Below are positions 22,867-33,358 of a DNA stretch of 64,000 nt, in pieces. The translations under genes and the position numbers were made by a program. The notes below the pieces were generated by a model, which had not been told where the DNA came from, did not search any database, and saw only the letters and a list, made by a program, of their open reading frames with translations. Source of the DNA: Lolium rigidum (Eukaryota > Streptophyta > Magnoliopsida > Poales > Poaceae); NCBI RefSeq assembly GCF_022539505.1, contig NC_061508.1, positions 259,972,736 to 260,036,735 on the forward strand, in the 5' to 3' direction. Positions within the stretch are counted from its first letter, which is position 1, and every line of letters begins with the position of its first letter.

Positions 22867-25057
22867 AACACCAACTCGAAACTGACAAGACATTGGACCA
22901 CATCGTTCTGTAGCCGTGGTAGATCTTCTGGATTGATTACCTTCTGAGAGATTGCATCGAGGAATGCACATAGCTTCACAATGGCTACTCGAACATTTTC
23001 CGGTAGGAGCCCCCTCAAAGCAATCGGAAGCAATTGTGTCATAATCACGTGGCAGTCGTGAGACTTCAGGTTTTGAAACTTTTTGTCCGCCATGTTTATT
23101 ATTCCCTTTATATTCGACGAGAATCCAGACGGGGCCTTCGTACTGCTCAGGCATTCAAAAAAGATGACCTTCTCTTCTTTGGTCAGAGCGTAGCTGGCAC
23201 GACCTTGAAACCATTCCGGATGCCGGTCATTAGGGTCTTTCAAACGTTGCTGGTCCTGCCGTGCTTCCTTTGTATCATTTGTCTTCTCATACACGCCCAA
23301 GAAGCTTAGGAGGTTCACGCGAATATTCTTCGTAACATGCATCACGTCGATTGCAGAGCGGACATCTAGGACTTTCCAATATTCTAGCTCCCAGAATATA
23401 GATTTCTTCTTCCACATGGGTGCGTGCTCGTCGGGTCCCTCGCGGAACCGATTGTCCGCCAGGACCCTTTCCAAAGATGACTTTCAAATCCTTGACCATA
23501 TCAAATACCTCAGCCACCGATGCGTTCCGCAGGCTTCGGCCGGTGATCCGCCTTGCCGTTGTAATGCTTGCCTTTCTTTCTTACTCGGATGAATTTTCGG
23601 AAGAAATCGACGATGCCCAAGGTACACGTTCTTCTTACAATTTGGCAAATATACACTTTCAGTCTCATGTAAGCAGTGCGTGCATGCATTGTATCCCTTA
23701 TTTGACAGTCCGAAAAGGTTACTAAGAGCAGGCCAATCGTTGATGGTTACGAAAAGCAACGCTCGTAGGTCAAATTCCTCTTCTTTGTGCTTATCCCACA
23801 CACGTACACCAGATCTGCCCCACAACTGTAAAAGTTCATCAACTAATGGCCTTAGGTACATATCGATGTCGTTGTCGGGTTGCTTCGGACCTTGGATGAG
23901 CACTGGCATCATAATGAACTTCCGCTTCATGCACAACCAAGGAGGAAGGATGTAGATGCATAGAGTCACGGGCCAGGTGCTATGGCTGGAGCTCTGCTCG
24001 CCAAAAGGATTCATGCCATCTGTACTTAGACCAAATCTTATGTTCCTTGCGTCAGCTGCAAAATCTTTGAACTCTCTGTCAATCTTTCTCCATTGTGTTC
24101 CATCTGCGGGGTGTCTCCACTGCCCGTCCGACTTACGGTCCTCTTTGTGCCATTGCAACAACATGGCATGCTCTTTGTTCTTGAACAGACGTTTCAACCG
24201 TGGTATTATAGGAGCATACCACATCACTTTGGCGGGAACCTTCTTCCTGGGTTTCTGGCCCTCAACATCGTCACCAGGGTCATCGCCTCTGATCTTATAA
24301 CGCAATGCAGTTCATACCGGGCATTCATTCAAATTCTCGTATTCACCGCGGTAGAGGATGCGATCGTTGATGCATGCATGTATCTTCGAACCTCTAAACC
24401 TAGAGGGCGGACAACCTTCTTTGCTTCGTACGTACTGGCGGGCAACTCGTTATTCTTTGGAAACATATTCTTCAACATTTTCAGCAAATTTTCAAATCCT
24501 GAGTCAGCTACACCTTCATGTACCTTCCATTTCAGCAAATTCAGTGTGCAGCCCAGTTTTTTCAGACCATTATCGCATCCGGGGTACAGCGACTTTTTGT
24601 GATCCTCTAACATGCGATCCAAATTCTCCCTCTCCTTTTCAGTTTCACAGCTTCTCCGTGCATCAGCAATGGTCCGACCAAGATCATCAACGGGCTCACG
24701 TGCCTCTTCTTCACCTTCCCCTTCACCTTCCCCACCTTCAGCATCCTCCATGAAAGTATCACCGAAATGATCAAGATAGTTGTCATCGATGAAATCATCC
24801 CCTTCTTCATCTTCTTCCATTATAACCTCTCTTTCTCCATGCTTGGTCCAACAATTATAGATTGGCATGAAACCCTGCCGAAGCAGGTGCATATGAACAT
24901 CTCTTGAGGAAGAGTAACCCTTCTGATTCTTACAGGCAACACATGGACAGATAACAAAACTCTCCTGCTTGTTCGCATTAGCCACTACGAGGAAATCTTT
25001 CAAACCCGTAGTGAACTCGCCGGAGAGTTGGTTACCGTACATCCATTGCCGATTCAT

Positions 25058-25598
25058 CTGCATTATTATAATATAAAATATATAATTAACCATCATGCAT
25101 TTGTTAAACTAACTAGCTAGAAACAATATAAATTAAACAATGAACTACACACATGCATATTTTATCAATGACACATGAAAGGTTCAAGTTGCTAACCGCG
25201 ATCGAGGATGAAAAATAAATGAGGAAGCTCAAGTGTGGCTCCGACACTTCATATCATGTTTGTTTCATGCTCTTGGGCATTTCATCAAACACCTTGTGTG
25301 CATAAGAGGAACCAAAAGCAAACCTAACAACCTCTTGTGAAGTTTGTGAAGAGAATGGCTCCAAATGGCTAAGTGCTTGCTGCTGGATGGGTATATATAG
25401 AGGAGGGGCTTTAGTCGCGATTGGCCTGGCCAACCGCGACTAAAGCCCCTCACGTGCACCAGCTGGCCAGCGAGCGCCCTGGGCCCAGACCTTTGGTCGC
25501 GGTTCGCCTCCCGAACTGCGACTAAAGGTCCCATTAGTCACGGTTCGAAATATTTGGGAACTAATGGGGCTGGATGGAAGACCCTTTTTCCACCAGTG
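25058..25598 (-). promoter_or_regulatory. right terminal repeats and transposase promoter of the CACTA element
   Basis: From the right end inwards come the terminal repeat (25582-25598), then inverted pairs of GACTAAAGG/TTTAGTCGC words (25415-25545). A TATATATA box follows at about 25391-25398, with a leader containing likely intronic AT-rich sequence before the ATG at 25057. Terminal repeats, promoter and transposase start therefore share about 540 bp, the usual layout that lets a CACTA element regulate itself. Confidence 0.65.
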
Positions 25599-25601
25599 GT
25601 A

Positions 25602-25990
25602 GAAATAAACTAATTGTGAGTTCATGCACCAAATGGAATATGACGTCATGCAGCATGTACCCGAGGACGGAATCGGAAGAAACTACATAAAATAACTTGG
25701 ACACCTTCAATTTAGCAAAAATTGGAAGAGCTTAGACGAGAGCGGCAAAATGTAGACCGAGCTACGTACACATGTCTGGGAATCTCGTCCGTTCGCGAGT
25801 GCTGCTATCTTCCATCCGCAAGGGTGCGAGATAGAATTTGGATTCATTTCCTGCCTGTGCCGCTGTATTATGAACGTGTGTACGAGTATGAGCAGAACAT
25901 GGGCTGGCACGTGAAATACGGTTGCTATACATGAGCCGGAACACCTATCTGGCAAAACATATACCCTTCTCCCTGCCACGGCCTAGGTAG
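25602..25990. other. no recognised feature
   Basis: Flank of the CACTA insertion; short frames only. Confidence 0.3.
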
Positions 25991-25993
25991 TAA

Positions 25994-26279
25994 GAGCATC
26001 TTCAACAGACGGAAAAAACCACTATTTTAGCCCGCCTAGGAGCGAAAACGCGACTCCAACAGATGCGGTAAAATAGCACGCGTAATTCTTTTAGCCACGC
26101 GTGTCATTTTACGCTAACCTCCGTGCCATATATACCGTCCGCGCTAGCGCCTGGCAAAAGTCACCCGCGAGGCGCGCACTCAACCGCCACTGAAATTTCC
26201 CCCTTCTCCGCACGCGCCACCTCTCCAATCCACCGCTTCACCTACGCGCGCCACGCGCCACCGCGTCGCCGACAAGAAG
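25994..26279 (+). mobile_element. unpaired Harbinger-like terminus and promoter region
   Basis: TAA then GAGCATCTTCAACAG at 25991-26008 matches the end type of the Harbinger element at 27569 (GAGCATCTCCAACAG). A TATATAC box is at about 26128-26134. No matching right end was found, so the host element of the following gene is only partly preserved. Confidence 0.45.
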
Positions 26280-26853
26280 ATGCCACCGCGCTGCGGTCGG
26301 AACTCCTCCGGCTACGTCAACGTCCGCGCGCGCCCGACGAGTAATTTCTACTCGGAGATCCGCACCAGCGACCGGCGCATCGACCTCGGGACATTCGACA
26401 CAGCGCACAAGCAGGCCGCGTGTGTACAATGCGGTGGCTTGGCGCCTCGGCCGGCTGCGGCGGTCGATGAACTTCTATGACGTCTACACCGCCGAGCAGG
26501 TGCAGCAGCTCGCGCCGCCACCTCGCCTCATCACCGAGGAGGACTGCCTCCGCCATCGCACCCAGCAGCGTCGCCTCCTCATCACCGAGGAGGACGAGAG
26601 CGCGCGCTTGCTGTGGGTGGAGCGCTTCTCCAAAGACGTCCATGCCAAGCAGGCCATCCTCTTCGACGCAACGTAGAGGGCGGAGAACAGGCGCCAGAGC
26701 CGCCGCGAGAGGAGGCTTGACAAGGCGGAGGGCCGCGCGTTCATCCTCGCGCAGCTGGAAAATCCCACGATCCCCCCGACGACCCAAACTGGAATGACAT
26801 GTCGTCGTCGGGGCCGGTGTCATCCTCAATGGAGGATTCCTCCGACTTCCACT
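26280..26853 (+). pseudogene. AP2/ERF-domain-like gene, probably transposon-amplified
   Basis: ATG at 26280 (MPPRCGRNSSGYVNVRARP...). The first 60 residues follow the AP2/ERF DNA-binding fold: VRARP, FYSEIR, LGTFDTAHKQAA, then after a one-base shift near 26420, AVAWRLGR and MNFYDVYTAEQ. The C-terminal half is charged, with two ITEED words and RRERRLDKAEGRAF. A TAG at 26674-26676, and another shift near 26760 leading to a Ser/Asp-rich tail, end it at about 26853. The strong GxR(G)V core is altered (GYVNV). AP2 proteins bind GCC-box or DRE DNA, but this copy is dead. Its position next to a GAGCATCTTCAAC terminus suggests it spread as cargo of a Harbinger-like element. Confidence 0.6.
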
Positions 26854-27565
26854 GAGACTCCGATTAGTCGGACCTGCCGGTGTCGTCGTCGTCTCGGAGC
26901 GTTTTAGTAGTTTTAATTACCGCGTTCTATTTGGTGTTCGTTATTTATTGTGTAATATAAATGTGTTTATTTGAACTATTTTATAATATAAATCCTATCT
27001 ACTATCTAATGTTCATTTTTTATTCATTTTATTGTGTTTGTTTGATCTTCTCAAATGCATATTTGTGTGTTTTCTGTTTGCCGCGGCTCTAGGGTAGTGC
27101 CGCCTGACTGCGCGGCTCGGTGCTGGGTGAGGACCGGGTGGACGAGGCGTTGCTGAGAGATATGGTTAACAAGGTGGGGGGTCTGGCGGAGGAGGAATAA
27201 GGAGTTGTGGCGGCGCCTGTTGTGCCTTCAACATTGGCTGCAAGCTCGGCAAGCATACATCCTAGCACCTCTGTATGTCACAAGCGCGGGCGGGCTTCTC
27301 AGGAAGATGCAGTCAGTCTGTCTGAAGAAGATGCGGTGGATTCGCATGCAACTCCGTCTACAGGAGCTGCCGCGAACGCTAGGACTAAGCAGTAAAAATG
27401 CATACTGCTCAGTTTACATGTGTTTGGGAATTTCCCCGTGATGTCAGAACTTTCACTACTAATCATACATAAACTACAAAATAACAGATTTCAACAACGG
27501 AGAACCATGTATGTCGTAGCTTTTTCAGTTGCTACCATTGCCTTTGACAGCTGAAGTGGGGCGTA
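26854..27565. other. AT-rich spacer and a decayed open frame of unknown origin
   Basis: 26880-27060 is AT-rich. At 27080-27395 a plus-strand frame (ending ATPSTGAAANARTKQ then TAA at 27393-27395) has coding-like composition, rich in Ser, Ala and Glu. It could be the tail of a LINE ORF1, but I cannot support a name. Confidence 0.3.
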
Positions 27566-27568
27566 TTA

Positions 27569-29614
27569 GAGCATCTCCAACAGCCGCTCTATAAATCAGC
27601 GCGCTAAACCACGCTGCTACCACGCTGTAAATCGATGGCGCGTGTTGGACCGATTTTTTCCCCGCCGGACGCTACATTTTGCAGCGTGCGGCGGCGCGCA
27701 AAAAAAACACCACCGCCGGACGCTCTATTTTGCAGCGCGCGGCGCGGCGCAAACAACCAATAAACACAACTATGCTTCGAACAAGATCAAAAAACCATAT
27801 AAAATTCACAAATAAAATGTACCATCCAAATACAATACATTGTTACAACAATATCAACAAGTACATGAAATTGTTCACACCAAATACAATACATACAACA
27901 TACAACAATACAACATAGTTTTCGGACAATACAACACGTAGTTTTCAAACAAATACAGCAAGTATGCAACTATTGTTTTCCATTCCAATTCCACTATTCT
28001 TTCATGAGATCTTTTTGAAGCTCATCATGTGTGTTGTTGCACCGAATGGCATGGTATGAGGCAATGAACCGGGCAATCCTATGTGCAGATCTCCTCACTT
28101 GCACGGGAACCCCCATCAAGTCGTAGTAGGTATGATCCACATCTTTCCCGCGATCATCCTCTATAATCATGTTATGCATGATGACACAAGCGGTCATGAT
28201 ATACCAAAGGCATTCTTGGTCCCAAAATCTAGCCAGCCTCTAACAATGGAAAATTGGGCTTGCAAAATCTCAAATGCTCTCTCTACATCTTTCCTATCAG
28301 CCGCTTGTGCATTGTGGAATTGGGTTTGCTTCTTACCTCGTGGTTGAATAATCGGCTTCACAAATGTTTTCCACCTTGGATATATGCCGTCGGCGAGGAA
28401 GTAGCCATAGTTGTACTTGTGGCCATTTGCTTCAAACTCCACCAATGGACCTTCCCGCATTGCAAGTCTTGTCATTAGTGGTGATCGTTGAAGAACATTG
28501 ATGTCATTGCAAGACCCGGGCATTCCAAAAAAAACATGCCATATCCAAGTCTCTTGATCGGCCACCGCTTCAAGGAATATGGTGGCATCCTTCTTGTACC
28601 CTTTGAATTTTCCATGCCATGCCGCTGGACAATTCTTTCAACTCCAATGCATACAATCAATGTTACCAAGCATACCGGAAACGCCCGGTTGGCGTTGATC
28701 TCCAAAAGCCTTGCCGTGTCTTGAGCATTGGGGGCTCTCAAGTATGTGGAGCCAAAGACATTGACAATTGCAACGACAAAGCGCTTCACACAAAAGATAG
28801 AAGTGCTCTCTCCCATGGCCAAATGATCATCAATTAGATCCGCCGGTATACCATATGCCAACATACGCAAGGCGGCGGTCACCTTTTGATATGTGCTATG
28901 ACCAAGTTCTCCGGCGGCATTCCTCTTCCTCTTGGTCGTACTCGTCATCCGATGAATCGTATGATGAACTCTACAAACATACATATGAAATTACTAACTA
29001 TAGTAGCTAATCAAGGAAAATCAAGGAGGCCGGCCAGCGGAGGTGCGTACCTTGCGAGCAAATCGGCGAGCACCATGGGCGCGCCATGTCGTTAGCAAGC
29101 TTGAAAACGAAGACGACGACATGACGAAGGCGGCGCGGAGGAGAACACGACGGAGACGGGAAGGAGGAGGGGGAGGAGAAGCGCCGACTACTGTCCGTCG
29201 CTGGCGGCGGCGCGGGCGGCACAGCGCGGCGGAGCGGCCGCTGCTGCCGGGAGGAGGCGCGGGTGAGGCGAATCTACGCCGCCGCGGCGCGCAGCAGCGG
29301 GGCGGGCAGCGGAATCGACCGAAGGCGGCTGGTTTTCGCGGCGGCGGGGCGGCGGGGAAATGAGGGGCGCGGACGCGGGAGGGTGGGATTTCCCAGCCGT
29401 TGGCTTTTCGCACGTGCGCGGAGCGTTGCCGCGCGCTGTAGCCGACGCGTCACATATGGCGCTCCGGATTGTGCAAAACGCCGCGCGCCCAAAAAAATTT
29501 GCAGCGCCGCACCGTTTGCCGCGTCTGCTGGAGCGCCTAATTTCCTCCCGCGCGCTGCATACCGGCGGTTTTTTTTACAGCGCGGCCTATATAGCGTGCC
29601 TGTTGGAGATGCTC
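27569..29614 (-). mobile_element. PIF/Harbinger element with a transposase gene only
   Basis: Ends are GAGCATCTCCAACAG at 27569 and its reverse complement ending at 29614, flanked by TTA (27566-27568, 29615-29617), the 3-bp duplication of this superfamily. The 2.05-kb interior has the transposase on the minus strand and a very GC-rich promoter side (29040-29560). The second Harbinger gene (MYB/SANT-like) is missing. Confidence 0.88.
27985..28984 (-). pseudogene. Harbinger transposase (HARBI1/DDE_Tnp_4 type)
   Basis: A minus-strand sequence of about 330 codons matches plant PIF/Harbinger transposases. Visible blocks are KVTAALRMLAYGIPAD, GNIDCMHW (first catalytic Asp, about 28655), FFGMPGSCNDINVL, YFLADGIYPRW (second Asp, about 28390), RKDVERAFEILQAQF (Glu, about 28280) and TACVIMHNMIIEDD near the end. 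All three catalytic acids are present, but they lie in different frames. Shifts are needed near 28690, 28560 and 28195, and a TGA replaces the usual Trp after CMHWS. The N-terminal region before about 28950 is short compared with relatives. The enzyme would cut and paste the element at TWA sites. This copy is inactive. Confidence 0.85.
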
Positions 29615-29617
29615 TTA

Positions 29618-30127
29618 TATTTCAACAAAATGTAACTTGTTTGCCACATTCTATCAAAATCTGCGAACAAGGAGAGGATTCTGTTGTTTCAATTTTTTCA
29701 GATTGGTCTTGGCATGGTTGTTCTTATTATTCCACACTCTCTGCATGTATGTCGGTATGAAGTGGTACATGCTCAACGGACCCCTGGCACATGAGCAACG
29801 GTTGTGGCTCATGTTTATCGACACGGCAACACGTCAACGACACGTCTGCCCAGGCCAACACTCCGGTCAGGCCCATCATAAACGGTCAGCTGAACATGTA
29901 CAACGGCATGGGTGGTCCATGTTGCATGTATCGCGGCTTGCAACATCTTCTGTACCTAGTGCTGTGCCAACGTACATACAGCACATCATACCGACTTCAT
30001 ATAAACCTTAATAGAACAAATACGGTGTGATGAAAGCAGCACAACACGCATCGCCGCACAGAACTAATGGTGGAGATAGCTCGGCCTCCAAAGAAGAGAG
30101 GGATATTCATGTTAGTTGACTCGTATA
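29618..30127. other. no recognised feature
   Basis: Sequence between the Harbinger element and the MITE; only short frames without recognisable content. Confidence 0.3.
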
Positions 30128-30435
30128 CCATTTTTGTTATGACATTTACATGTTTCAAAAATGCTGACTAAAATTCTAGACATACATTCTATTGTATCTT
30201 GTGCATCTGCAAAATTTCATCCAAAAATATGTCAAAATGTGGCCTACACAAAAAGAACAAATGATGTGTAAATAGTACGTGACACTATTTACGTACGTCT
30301 TCTCTTTTTTACACAGGTCACATTTTGATATATTTTTGGATGAAACTTCACAGATGCACGAGACACAACACAATGTATGTCTAGAATTTTAGTTTGCATT
30401 TTTTGGAAACTTAGAAGTGTCACAACAAAAAATGG
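30128..30435. mobile_element. foldback MITE, about 308 bp
   Basis: The two halves are nearly full inverted repeats. Words such as CTAAAATTCTAGACATACATT, GTGCATCTG and TTTCATCCAAAAATAT recur in the reverse complement, around a centre near 30275 (TAAATAGTACGTGACACTATTTACG). The terminal word is CCATTTTTTGTT. There is no coding capacity. The superfamily is not clear because I see no unambiguous target duplication. Confidence 0.75.
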
Positions 30436-30462
30436 GGTGCGGGCGCAACTAGTTGCAAATGA

Positions 30463-31860
30463 GAGTTTCCCACCCTGAACTCCTATTCCCGGATATTAGC
30501 ACCCTGAACTTTCAGTTCCTGGTCTAAGTTAGCATTTAGGTTGTTCCAAACAAGGGATTCGTGATGTGGCCATGGTGAACCATTGGTTTGCACTAACATT
30601 AGTGGCCCACGTATCATAATTCCTCGATTCAGTTTCTCAATCTCCATCCATCTCTCGATGCAGACAATCCCGTCTCCACGGCGACTCACCCCTTCCGAGT
30701 TTCGAGCAGCGGCGGCGCATCCCATCTCGAGCTGCTGGCACATCCTATCTCAAGCAGCGGAGGCATCCCCCGTCCCGCACAGCATCGGCGAGGCGCCTGG
30801 AGAGTGCGCGCAGCGCACTCGCGTCGCGGAACGCGGCTAGCCGCTCGCCCGCCCACGAGAGCTGGTTGTTGAGGCGGACGTGCCGCGCTGCCGCATCCCT
30901 TGCGGCTGGGGGACGGTCGTCTCTGTTGATGTCCAGCCGGAGGAACAGGCGCCAAAGCACGAGGTGCTGCCCGCGGGGCGGAGCGCGCGTGCGCGCTGCG
31001 GCACGCGGTGAGCCGCCCATCTGCCAACAAGAGTGGGTTATTGAGGCGGACGTGCCGAACGAGCGAGCGCGTACCTTGTGGCTGCATCATGGTCGTCTGC
31101 TTGAACTTCTAGCTTCCGTGTGGTCGGCTCCAACACGAACTTGTCAAGCATGGTGTAGAAGTAGTGGAGCATCACGGTTCATCAATGGCCGCCGTCTCGT
31201 CTTGAGTCTTGACCTTGAAATTAGATATTGGCTGAAGGGAGCTCGGACTGGAACATCATGTACATCACGTCAGCGCCTCCGCGGCGAGGAGGCCGACGAC
31301 AAGCACGATAATGGCCACCAGTGCAGCCGTGCAGGAGATGATCCAATCTCCATGTCCCAAAACAACAAAACAGCATGGCTTCAAATTTCTTGATATCTAA
31401 TCAATCAATTTGTGTCTGGCGCAGCACTTGCACATCTTGGAGGCGCACGTCGTGCAGGGGACTGGCCGGCAAGGCACTGTAGACTGTAGTCACGAGAATA
31501 CGGGAGCCGTGGGGAAGAAAATCAAGCACCTGCTATGCGGACGCTGGTGCTGGGGAGTTGCGGTGACCACGGCGGCGGGGGGGGGGGGGGGGGGGGGGCG
31601 GCGCCGACCAAATTGGTACGACTAGATGACAATGGGAGCGGGGACTCAACAACCACAAGCTCCATGTTGAGCGGTTCAGATATTGGTAAACAATCCCAGC
31701 GTTGACTACTGCCACATCAGCAAATCCTGGTGGGAAACTAGCATCGGACACATAATGACCGGGATTAATAGTTCGGGGTGCCAATTTGAGGGATTGAAAG
31801 TTGAGGGTTTGATTCCGACTACCTCTATAAATTGAAGGTTTAAAACAGACTTTACTCTTC
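30463..31860. mobile_element. Mutator-like element with degenerate inverted ends and GC-rich cargo
   Basis: The left arm (30463-30560) and the reverse complement of the right arm (about 31735-31860) are both built from words like CACCCTGAACT, AACTTTCA(G/A)T(T/C)CC and CCCGG. They align only after small offsets. The 5886-6864 element has the same style of end. The interior (30650-31560) is GC-rich and holds a tandem similarity, a TTGAGGCGGACGTGCCG block at about 30868-30884 and again at 31040-31056. A run of 22 G residues lies at 31577-31598. No transposase is seen. The interior is probably captured gene sequence that I cannot name. Confidence 0.4.
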
Positions 31861-32077
31861 CTAAAATTTAGGATGCAACCAGCACCGAGTGCTACGATTA
31901 TAAAGACGATCCGGTGGCGGCGTGCTTCCCGGTGCATCCGTTTCCTACGTATACATATGGATGTTGTACATGTGTATATCTCACAATTTCATCTTGTCGT
32001 TGTTCTCATGCATGAGGGAGTGCGAGTAAGAAAATGCTAGGGATGTAGAAATTGAAGTTATATGTGTCTCCATATGC
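31861..32077 (+). repeat. interspersed repeat, copy 1
   Basis: Similar over its whole length to 49857-50076 in the same orientation. Shared words include GGCG(G)(C/T)GTGCTTCCC, ATGTTGTACATGTGT, TTGTCGTTGTT and GAGTAAGAAAATGCTAGG. It is sandwiched between the Mutator-like right end and a CACTA left end. The family is unknown and the sequence is non-coding. Confidence 0.7.
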
Positions 32078-32080
32078 TGA

Positions 32081-32300
32081 CACTAGTGGAAAAGAGACCT
32101 TTCGTCCCAAGCAAATGTTCCCGTTTTGAACCCATTGGTCCCGGTTCATCATGAAAACCCTTTAGTCCCGGTTCGTTTGGACCCTTTAGTCCCCCTTCGT
32201 ATTACGAACCGGGACTAAAGGGTGGTCTATGGGGCAAAAGTCTTTAGTCCCGGTAAAGGTCTACCCTTTAGTCCCGGTTCGTAATACGAAGGGGCACATT
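32081..32300 (+). mobile_element. CACTA left terminus, right end not found
   Basis: Begins CACTAGTGGAAAAGAGACCT at 32081 and is followed by at least five copies, in both orientations, of CCCTTTAGTCCCGGTTCGT-type subterminal repeats up to about 32300. These could fold into long hairpins. No matching right end is in the window, so it is truncated or a very short derivative. Confidence 0.65.
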
Positions 32301-33286
32301 TAGACCGATATGCATACTCATGAAGAATATATTAAAGTACCCTAATTGAAATGTTGCTTTTAGCGTAAGGTTATGTTTGGTATTGCGATGGATTATCATA
32401 ATGATTTTTTTCTAAATTAATTTTATCTTTTTCAGGGTTTGACCATTAATTTCGACTACTTTCATCACATTTTATCGCAAGATAATTATATAAGCACTAC
32501 CCAACATAGTTCTACAACACCAAGCTAAATATTATCATCGTGCTAGCACCTGTTCTGAAACATGGAGCAACTTTTGTGATAAGTGGTTATGTTTGACGCC
32601 ATGTCACAACTACTATAGAATTACTATTACAAGGGATAAAATCGGCTCAAATTGAAAGACTTCCATTTGATAAGTCTCATGAACCCAAGATGCTAGACAC
32701 AGAAGAAAGGCATGTGCATAAAAGAAAATAAAATTTGACAACTCAAGTCAGGTACGTTTACGTTAGCCCTAAACCAACGGGCTCCCCTTCTCACATATCA
32801 AATACATAATCATATATGAAAAAAAAAAACTTCCATCCTTTTGCTTTACTCTTCCGCAAAGAGCGTTGTGGTTATATGCCGAAGGTAGACATTTTTTTAA
32901 TACCTCCCCCCCCCCCCCAGACTTATTTAAATTTGGTCTAGCTTAGATAAAAATAATAAATTGTAATGAATAGAAAATTTTTGCTACAGGACACCATTAT
33001 TTTCTAGTGTTTACCAAAATACAGTACCATTTATGTCTTTGCTAGGTACCAATATAATTTTGGACACATTTATCAGAACACACCACATGGACAGAAGGGG
33101 AAAGCTTGTCACGTTTGACGGGGATGGCCATGCTACGACCGGTTTTAAACAAAATGTGCTAAACTTTTGTTTCTATGCGGTTTGCTCCGGCTAATATGCG
33201 ACAAAGTTATAATGACACCTAACAAAGACTCAATCAGGTGATGTAACGCAAGCAAATAACGGTGTCAGGAAGAAAAACACATGCTT
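32301..33286. other. AT-rich non-coding stretch
   Basis: No gene seen. A 13-base C run at 32906-32918 is the only notable feature. Confidence 0.35.
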
Positions 33287-33358
33287 ATGAAGTACATCCG
33301 TCGGTTCGGTGTCTCGCGACTGGCAGGGCGACCTGGCGGCGGCGAGATAGCCTGTTGG

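Larger units (their letters stand above)
14325..25057 (-). pseudogene. CACTA TNPD-type transposase gene, split by an LTR retrotransposon
   Basis: Starts at the ATG at 25057 (MNRQWMYG...) and stops at 14325-14327. Parts in order: transposase-associated N-terminal domain (about 25057-24900, with CPCVAC); an acidic stretch; the Tnp2/Transposase_21 core (24305-23480 and 23474-22872, with FGEQSSSHS, NDWPALSNLFG, THCLHE, IDVMH and SHDCHVIM); after the insertion a DUF4218 part (15467-15300, LGPVFLHNMFPFERFMG); and a DUF4216 part (about 14930-14650, WELDYGPSFKVPLF). Damage besides the 7.4-kb insertion: frameshifts near 24370 and 23500 with a TGA at about 24308, and probably more near 15290. The protein would bind the termini and cut the element out. 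Family assignment is very secure. Confidence 0.9.
7556..25598 (-). mobile_element. CACTA (En/Spm) transposon, complete ends, 18.0 kb with nested insertions
   Basis: The left end begins CACTGGTGGAAAAAGGG at 7556 and the right end is its exact reverse complement, finishing at 25598. Both are flanked by GTA (7553-7555 and 25599-25601), the 3-bp duplication expected of CACTA elements. Subterminal inverted repeats of the type TTTAGTCGCGGTT/AACCGCGACTAAA are dense at both ends. The transposase gene (TNPD type) and a second gene with a ULP1-like domain run on the minus strand, so the right end is the element's 5' end. A third gene runs on the plus strand between them. About 7.4 kb of the length is a later LTR retrotransposon. 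Both main genes are broken, so the element is now non-autonomous. It resembles the Caspar/Jorge class of Triticeae CACTAs. Confidence 0.93.

Noticed and set aside
25994..29614. One large Harbinger element using the left end at 25994 and the right end at 29614
   Set aside because: The right end pairs better with 27569, with matching TTA duplications and longer identity.
33281..33358. ATG upstream of LINE ORF1
   Set aside because: The ATG at 33287 lies inside the target-site duplication, which is host DNA.
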